Shown here piece by piece: positions 53,922 to 63,805 of a stretch of 64,000 nt of DNA. Under the pieces are notes generated by a model. The model did no database searches. It worked only from the letters and a program-made list of their open reading frames with translations, and was not told the DNA's origin. Location: contig CALMVZ010000025.1 of the NCBI GenBank assembly GCA_937873155.1, forward strand, positions 1 to 64,000, given 5' to 3'. The position numbers were made by a program, and so were the translations under genes. This DNA is from an uncultured Bacteroidota bacterium. GTDB lineage: Bacteria; Bacteroidota; Bacteroidia; B-17B0; Aurantibacillaceae. Every line of letters starts with the position of its first letter. Within the stretch, counting starts at the first letter, position 1.

Positions 53922-55067
53922 GTGAAGAATCTTTTTCTTGTTCTGTTAGTTATAATTGGGTCCTCAGCAAGATCACAGGATTCACTTTATGCCCGTCTTG
54001 TTATAAAAAAACTTACTTCCAAAGAATGTTTTGGAAGAGGGTATTTGAATAACGGTCTGGACGTAGCTGCTAAATTCATTGCCTCAGAATTAAAGCGCTT
54101 TAAAGCCGAACCACTTTTCGCTACAGGCTATTTCCAGTGGTTCGATTTTGATGTGAATACGTTCCCCGATAAAATGAGCGTAAAGATCAATGGAAAATTA
54201 TTGAAACCCGGCATTGATTTTATCCCGATTCCCGAAAGCGGCAGCGCAAGAGGAAAATTTACACTGACAAAGAAAGATAGTATCACCTTTGTTGCGGATA
54301 ATTCTCCTGTTCCGATAGGTTTAAGTTTAAAAAGAAAACTAACATTCAGCGTGGCGACAAATTCCGTAAATGTTTGCGGAATAGAAGTATTGAACGCGAA
54401 TCAATACAAAGAATTAAAAACTATTGATCTCAACGTCGAAAGTAAGGTCCTCACCAAATACATCAATAAGAATATTTGTGCGTATGTAAAAGGCAAAACC
54501 GAAAATGATTCTGTTATTGTTATGACAGCCCATTACGATCATTTAGGCGGTATTGGCAAGAAAACATATTTCCCGGGCGCAAACGATAATGCAAGCGGGG
54601 TAAGTATGCTGCTCAACATGGTGAAGTATTACGCGCAAAATCCGCCAAAGTATAAAATGATCTTTGTATTCTTCGCGGGTGAAGAGGCCGGACTTATCGG
54701 ATCTAAATATTTCGTGGATAACAACACCCTTGATCTTACCAAAGTTAAATTTTTAATAAATCTGGATCTTCTTGGTACCGGAGATGATGGTATCATGGTT
54801 GTAAATGCCACAGAATATAAACCCCAATTCGAAAAGCTAAAAAAAGTTAATGAAAGCAAGAATTATGTAAAGGAGATCAGACAAAGAGGTAAAGCCCGTA
54901 ATAGTGACCATTACTGGTTCAGCGAGAAGGGGGTACCTTGCTTTTTCATATATACTTTAGGCGGAATTAAGGCCTATCATGATGTTTTTGATACCGAAAA
55001 AACCCTCCCCTTAACCGATTATGGCGATGTTTTCCGCCTCCTGACCGCCTTTATAAAGGAGCTGTAG
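53922..55067 (+). CDS. M28 family metallopeptidase
   Basis: A 381-residue exported aminopeptidase of the M28 type, with a GTG start and a signal peptide (1-19, ending ARSQ). The two-zinc site is visible: TAHYDHLG (His), GANDNASG (bridging Asp), FAGEEAGLIGS (Glu pair), NLDLLG (Asp) and NSDHYWF (His). An N-terminal PA-like insert is possible. It cleaves N-terminal amino acids in the periplasm or outside the cell. It starts 1 base after the helical hypothetical gene. Confidence 0.9.
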   Translation: MKNLFLVLLVIIGSSARSQDSLYARLVIKKLTSKECFGRGYLNNGLDVAAKFIASELKRFKAEPLFATGYFQWFDFDVNTFPDKMSVKINGKLLKPGIDFIPIPESGSARGKFTLTKKDSITFVADNSPVPIGLSLKRKLTFSVATNSVNVCGIEVLNANQYKELKTIDLNVESKVLTKYINKNICAYVKGKTENDSVIVMTAHYDHLGGIGKKTYFPGANDNASGVSMLLNMVKYYAQNPPKYKMIFVFFAGEEAGLIGSKYFVDNNTLDLTKVKFLINLDLLGTGDDGIMVVNATEYKPQFEKLKKVNESKNYVKEIRQRGKARNSDHYWFSEKGVPCFFIYTLGGIKAYHDVFDTEKTLPLTDYGDVFRLLTAFIKEL

Positions 55068-55118
55068 AAAAACACAATATTTTCGTTAAAAATACGTATC
55101 TTTAAAAGCTTATCGCCT

Positions 55119-58100
55119 ATGAGTTTTAAGAGGGGTTTATTTGTTTTTGCAGCAGTACTTATCAGTACGCTTGAACCTTTGTTTGGCCAGTTCTATTATG
55201 GTATGCAAAGTGTTGACTTCGGCAAGAACAGGATCCAATACCAAACTTTCGACTGGACGTATTTTGAATTTGACCGTTTTAAGGTGTACACCTATGCCGG
55301 TGGTAAAGAGATCGCACAGTATGTAGCGGTGTCGATGGATAAGCAACTTCCGGTTCTCGAAAAACGGCTTGGCGAGCAATTGGAAGATAAAGTCCAGGTG
55401 CTCGTATACAATAACCAAAACGATTTTAAGCAAAGTAACATTGGATTAGCTGCAGAAGACATGAATAATGTTGGCGGCGTTACTCACATTGTTGGGGATA
55501 AGATCCATGTATTCTTTAACGGAAGTCATGCAGACCTTGATCGCCAGGTTCGCGCCGGATTAGCAGAATTAATGATCAATAAAATAATGTACGGCGGCCG
55601 TACCCGTGATATGGTCCGCAATTCTTCCTTGTTGGTCTTGCCGGAATGGTATACTCAGGGATTAATAAAATATTTATCAGAAGGTTGGAACACGTATGCG
55701 GATAATCTATTAATGGATGCCATTAAAAACGACCGCTTATATAAATTCAATCAATTAACCGGGGAAGAAGCTTATAATGCAGGGCACGCAGTTTGGTATT
55801 ACGTTGCAGAAACTTATGGCGATGTAGTTATTCAAAACATCTTATTCAATACAAAATTGAACCGTAGTGCTGACCACGGATTCCAGCAATCTGCCGCAGG
55901 AGTTAATATCAGTAACCTGATCTTCGAGTTAACGGAAGCTTTCCAGAAAAGATATTATAATCACAAGGATACCAGCCAGCGGTTACCACAAGGTGTTGAG
56001 GTATTGAAGAAGCAAAAGAAATCAAGGCATTATTATAATTTGAAAGTTAGTCCTGATGGACAAAAAGTGATCTATTCTACCAACGAATTAGGCCAGTTCA
56101 AAGTTTGGTTGAATACGATAGGAGAAGACAAACACAAACGAGTTTTAAAATTCCAGCCAAAAGTCGAGCGCTTAAAAGATTACAATTATCCTTTGCTCGC
56201 ATGGCACCCGAATAATGAGATCGTGGCAATGATCTACGAACGTAAGAACCAGATGATCTTGCATACGTACGATATTTCTACAGGAGAAAAATTCAAACGG
56301 AACATTACGGGATTCGAAAAAATAAATAGTTTTTCATTCAGTCACGATGGAAAAAAACTTGTACTCAGCGGTGTTAAAAAAGGAAAAGGCCAATCAGATA
56401 TTTTCGTTTTCTTAATGAACAGTGGCGGTTTGGAACAGATGACCAACGATATCTGGGACGATAATAATCCTGTATTCGTAAAGAACACAACAGGTATCGT
56501 TTTCGAGAGTAACCGGGTTTCGGATACGATCCGTTGGACCGATGATGCAAAAGTATTTTATAAGATCACACGAAACAACGATATTTTTTATTTATCGTAC
56601 AATCCAAGGTCACAAATTGCGATCCGCGTTACCAATACACCTGATATAAATGAAACCCAGGCACAGGAATATTCGAAAGAAGCCATTGCTTTCTTAAGCG
56701 AAAAGAATGGCGTTTACAATCGTTTCATTGCTAAATTCGATAGTAGCATTTCGTTTGTAGATACAGTAGAGCATTACCGTTTTTTCTTTAATTCGCAAGC
56801 GGTAAGTAATTACAACAGGAATGCCATTGAGCAACATATCAATTCGCGTTTCACCAAATCAGGAGAGATCTTTTATAATAACGGGCGTTATGTGTTAACG
56901 GTTACCGATCTGAAAAAGGAAAAAGACCTTGTGCCTGTTGACCTGAAAAATTCATGGTTCAAAGCTTCAGAGCGTCAAAGCATATTCGACCCTGAAAAAA
57001 TAATTTATCGGAAATCGATGCAAAAAACGATGCAGGAAAAATCAGGCAGCCCTGTTCCTGATACAGTTCCGAAAACGCAGACAGGAGTTGATTTCGAGAA
57101 TTATAATTTATCCGGCGAAAAAAAGAAGCCGCGTGAGGCAACGGAAGGTCCTGTTATAAAAAAACCTGCAGCGGTTGATACAGCGCAAAGAAGTACTGTC
57201 ACACAAAATGAATTCCGATTCCCGATCCAGCAAAATTATTATACAGCTTTTTATACAGATGTTGTAGTAACACAATTAGATAACTCATATTTAGGAACGA
57301 ATTACCAGCGATACACTGGCGGATCGAATCCTATATATTTAAATCCCGGATTGAATGCGTTATTTAAAATCGGGTTGAGTGACCTGATGGAAGACAGAAG
57401 AATTGTTGCCGGATTCAGAATTGCAGGATCGCTTGATAATGAGGAAATGATCAGTTTCGAGAACAGGAAACGGTTGATCGATCACCAGTTGGTATTACAC
57501 CGCCAGGCTTTCCTCAAGGTCAATAATTTTTATGGCGATATCGCAAAAGTGAATACTTACGATGGACGTTATTCTGTTAAATTACCATTCAGTGAAGTAA
57601 GTGCAACCCGTCTTTCTGTTATGTATCGTAACGACAGAGCTGTATACGCTTCTGTTGGTGATTTCTCTTTACCCAAGAAGAATACGTATGATAATTATGC
57701 AGGTGCCAGATTAGAATATATTTTTGATAACACGCGTAAGCGCGGATTGAATTTATTCAACGGTGTCCGTGCAAAAGTGTGGGCGGAATACTGGAGACTG
57801 ATAAAAGAAGACAGGCACGATCTCATCACATTCGGTTTTGATATCCGCGGTTATAAAAAAGTACACCGTGACCTTATCTGGTGTAACCGCCTGGCAGGAG
57901 GTTCTTCTTGGGGAACAGACAAGCTTATTTATTATTTAGGTGGGGTTGATTCATGGTTCAATCCGAAATTCGATAATTCGATCAATGTGGTGAGATCAGA
58001 GGAATATCAATTCCAAACTCTTGCTACAAATATGCGTGGGTTCAAACAGAACATCCGTAACGGAAATAATTTCTTAGTATGGAATTCTGAATTACGTTTC

Positions 58101-58424
58101 CCGATCTTCAGATATTTGTATAACCGTCCGATCCGATCCGACTTTATCAATAATTTCCAGATCATTGCTTTCGGTGATGCAGGTATGGCCTGGTATGGTG
58201 TGAATCCATTGAGCGAAGAGAACACTTTGAACAAGAATATTTATTACGGCAACCCGATCACATTAACGATCTATAATCAAAAAAATCCATTAGTTGGCGG
58301 CATCGGCTTTGGTGTACGCTCACGTTTGTTAGGTTATTTTGTCCGTTTGGATTTTGGTTGGGGAATTGATGCCATGGTAGTTCAAAAATCAATTACGTAT
58401 CTTTCATTCACAACGGATTTCTAA
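55119..58424 (+). CDS. TolB-like propeller outer-membrane protein
   Basis: A 1101-residue exported protein. It has a signal peptide (1-23), then a peptidase-MA-like domain (about 25-270; DKVQVLVYNN, GLAELMINKIMYGG) without a clear HExxH, TolB/PD40 beta-propeller repeats (about 290-560), a low-complexity linker (about 630-690), and a C-terminal region of about 400 residues with barrel-like strands ending YLSFTTDF. Similar proteins in Bacteroidota are labelled TolB-like or biopolymer-transport proteins. A role in envelope integrity or export is inferred. Confidence 0.75.
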   Translation: MSFKRGLFVFAAVLISTLEPLFGQFYYGMQSVDFGKNRIQYQTFDWTYFEFDRFKVYTYAGGKEIAQYVAVSMDKQLPVLEKRLGEQLEDKVQVLVYNNQNDFKQSNIGLAAEDMNNVGGVTHIVGDKIHVFFNGSHADLDRQVRAGLAELMINKIMYGGRTRDMVRNSSLLVLPEWYTQGLIKYLSEGWNTYADNLLMDAIKNDRLYKFNQLTGEEAYNAGHAVWYYVAETYGDVVIQNILFNTKLNRSADHGFQQSAAGVNISNLIFELTEAFQKRYYNHKDTSQRLPQGVEVLKKQKKSRHYYNLKVSPDGQKVIYSTNELGQFKVWLNTIGEDKHKRVLKFQPKVERLKDYNYPLLAWHPNNEIVAMIYERKNQMILHTYDISTGEKFKRNITGFEKINSFSFSHDGKKLVLSGVKKGKGQSDIFVFLMNSGGLEQMTNDIWDDNNPVFVKNTTGIVFESNRVSDTIRWTDDAKVFYKITRNNDIFYLSYNPRSQIAIRVTNTPDINETQAQEYSKEAIAFLSEKNGVYNRFIAKFDSSISFVDTVEHYRFFFNSQAVSNYNRNAIEQHINSRFTKSGEIFYNNGRYVLTVTDLKKEKDLVPVDLKNSWFKASERQSIFDPEKIIYRKSMQKTMQEKSGSPVPDTVPKTQTGVDFENYNLSGEKKKPREATEGPVIKKPAAVDTAQRSTVTQNEFRFPIQQNYYTAFYTDVVVTQLDNSYLGTNYQRYTGGSNPIYLNPGLNALFKIGLSDLMEDRRIVAGFRIAGSLDNEEMISFENRKRLIDHQLVLHRQAFLKVNNFYGDIAKVNTYDGRYSVKLPFSEVSATRLSVMYRNDRAVYASVGDFSLPKKNTYDNYAGARLEYIFDNTRKRGLNLFNGVRAKVWAEYWRLIKEDRHDLITFGFDIRGYKKVHRDLIWCNRLAGGSSWGTDKLIYYLGGVDSWFNPKFDNSINVVRSEEYQFQTLATNMRGFKQNIRNGNNFLVWNSELRFPIFRYLYNRPIRSDFINNFQIIAFGDAGMAWYGVNPLSEENTLNKNIYYGNPITLTIYNQKNPLVGGIGFGVRSRLLGYFVRLDFGWGIDAMVVQKSITYLSFTTDF

Positions 58425-58448
58425 ACCTGAAAAGAGATCATTGCTTAT

Positions 58449-58811
58449 ATGAATAGCATTTACATTTTGCTTTTAGTTGGATTGGTAGCCGGAATGCTCA
58501 GTGGCTTAGTTGGAATTGGCGGCGGTATAATTATTGTACCTGTTCTGGTTTACTTTTTAAACTTCTCCCAGCAACAAGCTCAGGGCACAACTCTTTTTAT
58601 GTTCTTGTTACCAATAGGCATATTAGGTGTGATGAACTATTACAAAGCAGGATATGTGGATCTTAAAACAGCATTTATCATTGCAAGTACATTCATCATT
58701 GGAAGTTATTTTGGAAGTAAACTCGCCATTTCACTCGATCAGAAAACCGTGAAACAGATCTTCGGTGTGATCATTGTAGTATTAGGAATAAAAATGATCT
58801 TCTGGAAATAA
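58449..58811 (+). CDS. half-size TauE/SafE membrane protein
   Basis: A 120-residue membrane protein with four hydrophobic segments. It carries the TauE/SafE signature GLVGIGGGIIIVPVLVYF near residue 20. Full-length members have about 250 residues made of two such halves, so this is one half and would need to act as a homodimer. Family members export sulfite or organosulfonates. Its last base is the first base of the next gene (TAATG). Confidence 0.8.
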   Translation: MNSIYILLLVGLVAGMLSGLVGIGGGIIIVPVLVYFLNFSQQQAQGTTLFMFLLPIGILGVMNYYKAGYVDLKTAFIIASTFIIGSYFGSKLAISLDQKTVKQIFGVIIVVLGIKMIFWK

Positions 58812-60001
58812 TGCCAACCGTTGAGCAAATAAAAGATCACGCCGAAAAAGTTTTCGCTACCGTTTTAGAAGCGCGCCGGCACATTCATGCCAACCCGGAA
58901 TTATCATTCAAGGAAACGGAAACATCAAAGTACATTTGTTCATTATTGGATAAAATGGGAATTGAATACACCACAGGTCATGTAAAAACAGGGATCATTG
59001 CTTTGATTAAAGGAAAAAATCCTGATAAAAAAGTGTTGTTATTGCGCGCGGATATGGATGCATTACCGATTGTTGAACAAAATAAAACGGATTACATTTC
59101 GAAGAACGTAGGTGTGATGCATGCTTGCGGACATGATGTTCACAGTGCTTCTTTGGTCGGCGCCGCACATATTTTAAATAATTTCAGGAATGAATTTGAA
59201 GGTACAGTGAAATTAATTTTTCAACCGGGAGAAGAAGTATTACCGGGTGGCGCTTCTTTAATGATCAAAGATGGCGTTCTAAAAAACCCAAATGTAAATG
59301 TTGCAGTTGCACAGCACGTACATCCAAGCATGGAAATTGGAAAAGTTGGTTTTAAGAGCGGGATGTACATGGCGAGCACCGACGAAATTTATTTAACAGT
59401 AACAGGTAAAGGTGGTCACGCTGCAATGCCGGCTGATTATAATAATCCCTTACTGATCGCCTCAGAAGTATTATTAGAGTTAAAAAAGAAATTCCCGAAC
59501 GACGGAAAATGTCAGATCCCTACTGTATTGGCATTCGGAAAAATTGAAGGAGCAGGGGCAACCAACGTTATACCCGATAAAGTGGATATACAGGGAACTT
59601 TCAGAACAATGGATGAAAAATGGAGAACTGAGGGCCATGATATAATTACTAAAATAGTTCTGGAGGTCTGTAATAAGAATAATGCAAAGGCCGATCTGAA
59701 GATCGTACGTGGTTATCCATTCCTGGTCAACGATGAAAAAGTTACGGAACATTGCAGAAAAGCTGCAATGGATTATTTAGGTAAGGAAAATGTGGAAGAG
59801 TTGCCATTGCGAATGACCGCTGAAGATTTCGCTTATTTTTCGCAGGAATTACCGTGTTGTTTTTACCGTTTAGGAACCGGAAATAAAGCAAAAGGAATTG
59901 TTTCAGGAGTGCATACCCCAACCTTTGATATTGATGAGAATGCCCTGAAGATAGGCTCAGGTTTAATGGCGTGGCTGGCTCTCAATGAACTCAATTGCTA
60001 A
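58811..60001 (+). CDS. M20 family amidohydrolase/peptidase
   Basis: A 396-residue cytoplasmic metallohydrolase of the M20D group. The metal site is ADMDALPI, HACGHDVHSA and PGEEVLPGG (with the catalytic Glu pair), and the dimerisation domain starts near GKGGHAAMP. The substrate is likely an N-acyl amino acid or similar amide. The start overlaps the TauE stop. It is followed 3 bases on by the in-frame-length lead of the PorW-like gene. Confidence 0.9.
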   Translation: MPTVEQIKDHAEKVFATVLEARRHIHANPELSFKETETSKYICSLLDKMGIEYTTGHVKTGIIALIKGKNPDKKVLLLRADMDALPIVEQNKTDYISKNVGVMHACGHDVHSASLVGAAHILNNFRNEFEGTVKLIFQPGEEVLPGGASLMIKDGVLKNPNVNVAVAQHVHPSMEIGKVGFKSGMYMASTDEIYLTVTGKGGHAAMPADYNNPLLIASEVLLELKKKFPNDGKCQIPTVLAFGKIEGAGATNVIPDKVDIQGTFRTMDEKWRTEGHDIITKIVLEVCNKNNAKADLKIVRGYPFLVNDEKVTEHCRKAAMDYLGKENVEELPLRMTAEDFAYFSQELPCCFYRLGTGNKAKGIVSGVHTPTFDIDENALKIGSGLMAWLALNELNC

Positions 60002-60091
60002 ACCTTGCTTAGACCTTTTGAAAAGGGGTATTTTAACATCGTTTATCGCGAAAAATATACTATTTTTACTGGCTTTACGTTAATCAAAACA

Positions 60092-62752
60092 TTGAAACTG
60101 CGTAGTATCACATATTTAGTATTGTTCTTGTCTGCACTATTATTCCAGAACTGCAGCACCAAGAGAAACACCTTCGTTCACAGGGGCTATCATAATATGA
60201 CCGCACGCTTTAATGGATATTACTGGAGTTCTGAAGCCATTAAAGAAGGAGTATTTAAGATCGAAGGCAACAACAAAGATAATTACGATAAATTACTTCC
60301 TGTTTATGTTATTCCGAATAACGAAAATGCAAAAGCCACTTTTCCTGATTTTGATAAAGCTATAAAAAAATCATCGCTGGTCATTCAGCGTCATACGATC
60401 AAGGATAAAAAAGATACTGAAATTCCAGCCGCAGGAAAATGGATCGATAACAACTGGATCAACATCGGCATCTCTCGTTTTTACAAACGAGAATTCTTTT
60501 CAGGTATCGAAGCGTTCGATTATGTTGTACGTACTTACAAAACAAAAGATAAATACAAAGCTTTATTGTGGGAAGCAAAAGCATTATGCGAGATCGGTTC
60601 AGTATCTACTGCCGAACCAATTATTGCGATATTGAATAATGATAAAAAAGTTCCGGGAAAAATTAAAAGCCAGATCGGCGCTATACGTGGCGATTATTTT
60701 ATTAAACGAGGATTATATAAGGAAGCAATCAGTGCCTTAACAGAAGCTGCTAATCAACCGGGGATCTTAAGAAAAGGATTACGGAAAAAAGAACGCGCAC
60801 GTTATGCTTTTATAGTAGCACAACTTTACGAAGCTGAAAATAATACTAAGAAGGCACGCCAGTTTTATGAAAAGGCTTTGAGCCTGAAACCTGCTTACGA
60901 TATGGTATTCTATGCCAATATTAAACTGGCAAGAATGGTAGATACCAAACGTGGCGGCGCGGAAAGAACAAAAGCGAAGTTATTGAAGATGATAAAGGAC
61001 ACAAAGAACGCTGATTACCTGGATGTGATCTATTATACGCTTGGTGAACTTGAGGAAAAAGAAAGACACGAAGATAAAGCGATAGAATATTATGCTAAAT
61101 CAGCGCAAGCAAGTACAAGTAATTTAAATCAAAAAGCATTAGCTTACCTGAAGTTGGGAGATATTTATTTTGAACGGACTAATTATCAATTATCAGAAAA
61201 TTATTACGATAGTACGATAGTTGTGCTGCCAAAAGATCATCCGAATTACACGAATATCGTTAACCGTAAGAACACACTTTCAACTTTAGTTGGATTCATT
61301 AAAACGATCCAGCGTGAAGATAGTTTACAGAGACTTGCAAAACTTTCGGAGCCGGAAAGAAATAAAGTGATCGACAGGATCATACAGAAGATCGAAGACG
61401 ATGAGCAGAAGAAGATCGATGCAATGGAAGCGATCAAATCCCAAAACCTGAATCCATTAACAACGAATACGACGGCGGATAATTTAATTGAGAGCGGTGG
61501 CGGTTGGTATTTCTATAATCAAACTACAATTAGTTTCGGTATTGCTGATTTTGCAAAACGTTGGGGAAACAGGAAACTGGAAGATAATTGGAGAAGAAGC
61601 CAGAAAGGTATGACCATCGAAAACACTGACGGAAATACAGATGTAGCGGCAACGAAAACGACAACAACAAATGGTAAAAACCCAAAAACAAACAAAGATC
61701 CCAGAAAGACGCGCGAATATTATTTAAAGTTCTTGCCTTTAACTGACACCTTGATGAAGATCTCTCATAACAAGATCATTGAAGCAGATTATTTATTGGG
61801 ATCAACTTATAAGGAAGAACTTAATAACAATAAAAGATCGATCGCGGCTTTTGAAGATCTGAATAACCGTTACTCAGATCATAAGTACCGTTTACAATCG
61901 TATTACCAGTTATACCGCATTTATTTGGCAGAAAAGAACCAGGAGCGTTCTGATTTTTATAAAGACAAATTATTGAACAATTATCCGAACAGTGAATACG
62001 CCAAGCTGATCAAAAATCCGAAGTATGCAGAAGAAAGAAATGCACAGCGCGGAGAAGTAGAAAAATTCTACGAAAGCACATTCGATGCTTATTCAGCGGG
62101 AAATTATGCGGTGTCATTGTCGCAAGCAGAAGAAGCACCGAAAAAATTCGGGAAGACTGATTTTTCTGCCAAGTTCGAATTGGTACGCGCACTTAGTGTT
62201 GGACAATTGAAAGGCCCCGATTCATTAGAATGGGCGATCAACGAATTCCTGATCCAATACCCAAATTCTGAAGTAACACCACGTGCGAACGAGATCTTAA
62301 CGGCGATCAAGAAGCAAAAAAATCCTGCTATGTTCCAGGGTGGTGAACAGCCTCAGAAAAAAGATTCAGTTGAATTCAGTAATAAATTGGATACAGAACA
62401 TTTTGTGATTGTATTGGCGGCGGATGATCCGAAAGTTGTGAACCCGTTCAAAACCGCCATCGATGATTTTAACCGCCAGTATTATTCTAACAAAAGTTTT
62501 TCGATCTCAAGCAACCTGTTCGCTACCACATCACAAATGATCATTGTTAAGTCTTTTGTTGATGCTAAAGAGGCTGTAGGATACGTGGAGAACCTGAAAA
62601 GTGACACAAAGATCTACGCCGGAAATCTGAAAAAAGAGCTATTTACCTTCCTGGTCATTTCGGCCCAAAACCTGCCTATGTTCTATAAAAAGGCCGATGT
62701 AAATGCCTACCAAAGCTTCTATAATGAAGCCTATAAAACTGTGGTTCAGTAG
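60092..62752 (+). CDS. PorW/SprE-like T9SS lipoprotein
   Basis: A 886-residue lipoprotein when started at TTG 60092 (MKLRSITYLVLFLSAL ... lipobox FQNC). A reading from TTG 60005 would put 29 extra residues before the signal. The mature start RNTFVHRGYHNMTARFNGYY matches PorW/SprE of Bacteroidota. TPR-like repeats fill the body (ALLWEAKALCEIG, SAFEDLNNRYSDHKY) and a basic linker with Thr/Asn repeats lies near 550-580. SprE/PorW supports gliding and T9SS in the periplasm/outer membrane. It fits the T9SS cargo genes in this window. Confidence 0.85.
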   Translation: MKLRSITYLVLFLSALLFQNCSTKRNTFVHRGYHNMTARFNGYYWSSEAIKEGVFKIEGNNKDNYDKLLPVYVIPNNENAKATFPDFDKAIKKSSLVIQRHTIKDKKDTEIPAAGKWIDNNWINIGISRFYKREFFSGIEAFDYVVRTYKTKDKYKALLWEAKALCEIGSVSTAEPIIAILNNDKKVPGKIKSQIGAIRGDYFIKRGLYKEAISALTEAANQPGILRKGLRKKERARYAFIVAQLYEAENNTKKARQFYEKALSLKPAYDMVFYANIKLARMVDTKRGGAERTKAKLLKMIKDTKNADYLDVIYYTLGELEEKERHEDKAIEYYAKSAQASTSNLNQKALAYLKLGDIYFERTNYQLSENYYDSTIVVLPKDHPNYTNIVNRKNTLSTLVGFIKTIQREDSLQRLAKLSEPERNKVIDRIIQKIEDDEQKKIDAMEAIKSQNLNPLTTNTTADNLIESGGGWYFYNQTTISFGIADFAKRWGNRKLEDNWRRSQKGMTIENTDGNTDVAATKTTTTNGKNPKTNKDPRKTREYYLKFLPLTDTLMKISHNKIIEADYLLGSTYKEELNNNKRSIAAFEDLNNRYSDHKYRLQSYYQLYRIYLAEKNQERSDFYKDKLLNNYPNSEYAKLIKNPKYAEERNAQRGEVEKFYESTFDAYSAGNYAVSLSQAEEAPKKFGKTDFSAKFELVRALSVGQLKGPDSLEWAINEFLIQYPNSEVTPRANEILTAIKKQKNPAMFQGGEQPQKKDSVEFSNKLDTEHFVIVLAADDPKVVNPFKTAIDDFNRQYYSNKSFSISSNLFATTSQMIIVKSFVDAKEAVGYVENLKSDTKIYAGNLKKELFTFLVISAQNLPMFYKKADVNAYQSFYNEAYKTVVQ

Positions 62753-62826
62753 CCTAGGTAATAATTCTTGCTTATTTAACTCAAATCTGTTAACTTGCAC
62801 TAAATTAACTATTTAGCTATTTTTTT

Positions 62827-63234
62827 ATGTTAGGAATAGGAAATAAAAGCGGAAGCGCAGAATCAAGCGCAATTAACCTGATCGGATTAGGTACCAAGAT
62901 CATTGGCGATATCATTTCTGCCGGCGATGTACGTATTGACGGAACTTTAAGAGGTAACCTTAAAATAGATGGCCGTTTAGTAATAGGTCCAAACGGGAAA
63001 GTAGAAGGTGATGTAATGTGTGCGAACGCAGATATTTCCGGTGAGATAAAAGGCACTTTAAATGTTGCAGAAATGTTAGCACTAAAAGCTACAGCAAAGA
63101 TCTTAGGTGATATGGCAATCGGGAAACTTTCAATAGAACCGGGGGCAGTATTTACAGGAAGCTGTAACATGGGTGCGATCGTAAAAAATATAATTTCTTC
63201 AGGTGACAAATCAATCGCCACGAAAACCGCCTAA
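62827..63234 (+). CDS. bactofilin
   Basis: A 135-residue bactofilin, a polymer-forming cytoskeletal protein. The central parallel beta-helix is visible: IIGDIISAGDVRIDGTL, RLVIGPNGKVEGDVM, GEIKGTLNV and AKILGDMAIG. Flexible ends surround it. It can scaffold cell-wall enzymes or other membrane proteins. Its last 32 bases overlap the AtpZ gene in another frame. Confidence 0.92.
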   Translation: MLGIGNKSGSAESSAINLIGLGTKIIGDIISAGDVRIDGTLRGNLKIDGRLVIGPNGKVEGDVMCANADISGEIKGTLNVAEMLALKATAKILGDMAIGKLSIEPGAVFTGSCNMGAIVKNIISSGDKSIATKTA

Positions 63235-63424
63235 TAATTTCACTAAGTATTCTAATTTAGGAATACAAATGGCGGTCACTATTGGTTTAGGGTGCTGGGG
63301 CGGGTGGAAACTCGACCAGATGTATCCTAACAAATTCCGCATCTGGACCATCGTTTTAAGTTTATTTTCTATTTTCGCCGCCTTATATCTTGTATTAAAG
63401 GATTTCATCAAACCAAAAAACTAA
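63203..63424 (+). CDS. AtpZ/AtpI-family protein
   Basis: A 73-residue membrane protein with two hydrophobic segments (GIQMAVTIGLGCWGGWKLD and IWTIVLSLFSIFAALYLVL). The lead KYSNLGIQM and the LGxxWGxxLD pattern match AtpZ/AtpI proteins encoded beside F-type ATP synthase genes, which help the c-ring assemble or take in Mg. The start is GTG inside the bactofilin gene. In many Bacteroidota atpB follows soon; here a small four-helix protein and a peptidase follow, so the synthase genes are not seen. Confidence 0.82.
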   Translation: MTNQSPRKPPNNFTKYSNLGIQMAVTIGLGCWGGWKLDQMYPNKFRIWTIVLSLFSIFAALYLVLKDFIKPKN

Positions 63425-63805
63425 ATGGCTTTCAAAAATTTAAAACCACTTTTATTTGCACTTGTATTATCGTTAGGCGGTTCTTTGTTAATGAACATGT
63501 TCTCATTCGGAACGTATTCTGCATTCTGGTATGTGAGTTTATTATTCCATTGTTTGCTTTCACTAGCGATCCAGTTTGTGATGTTCCGGAAAGGTGGTGA
63601 CCCGAAAGATTATGTATTCAAGATCATGTTCTCCTCAATGGGACGATTATTATGTTGCATGGTGGCATTATTGGTTTACAGAGTGTCGGATAAGGAAAAT
63701 TTCACCCAATTTGCGTTACATTTTGGACTCCATTATATTTTGTTTACTGTATTCGAAATGGCATCTTTACTTAAGTTTATTAAAACCCCTAAAAATGATC
63801 AATAG
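63425..63805 (+). CDS. small four-helix membrane protein
   Basis: Function not recognised. The 126-residue product has about four hydrophobic segments, starts at the base after the AtpZ stop, and is likely translated with it. It resembles the membrane protein often found between AtpZ and atpB in Bacteroidota and may belong to ATP synthase assembly. The last 11 bases overlap the start of the next gene. Confidence 0.65.
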   Translation: MAFKNLKPLLFALVLSLGGSLLMNMFSFGTYSAFWYVSLLFHCLLSLAIQFVMFRKGGDPKDYVFKIMFSSMGRLLCCMVALLVYRVSDKENFTQFALHFGLHYILFTVFEMASLLKFIKTPKNDQ

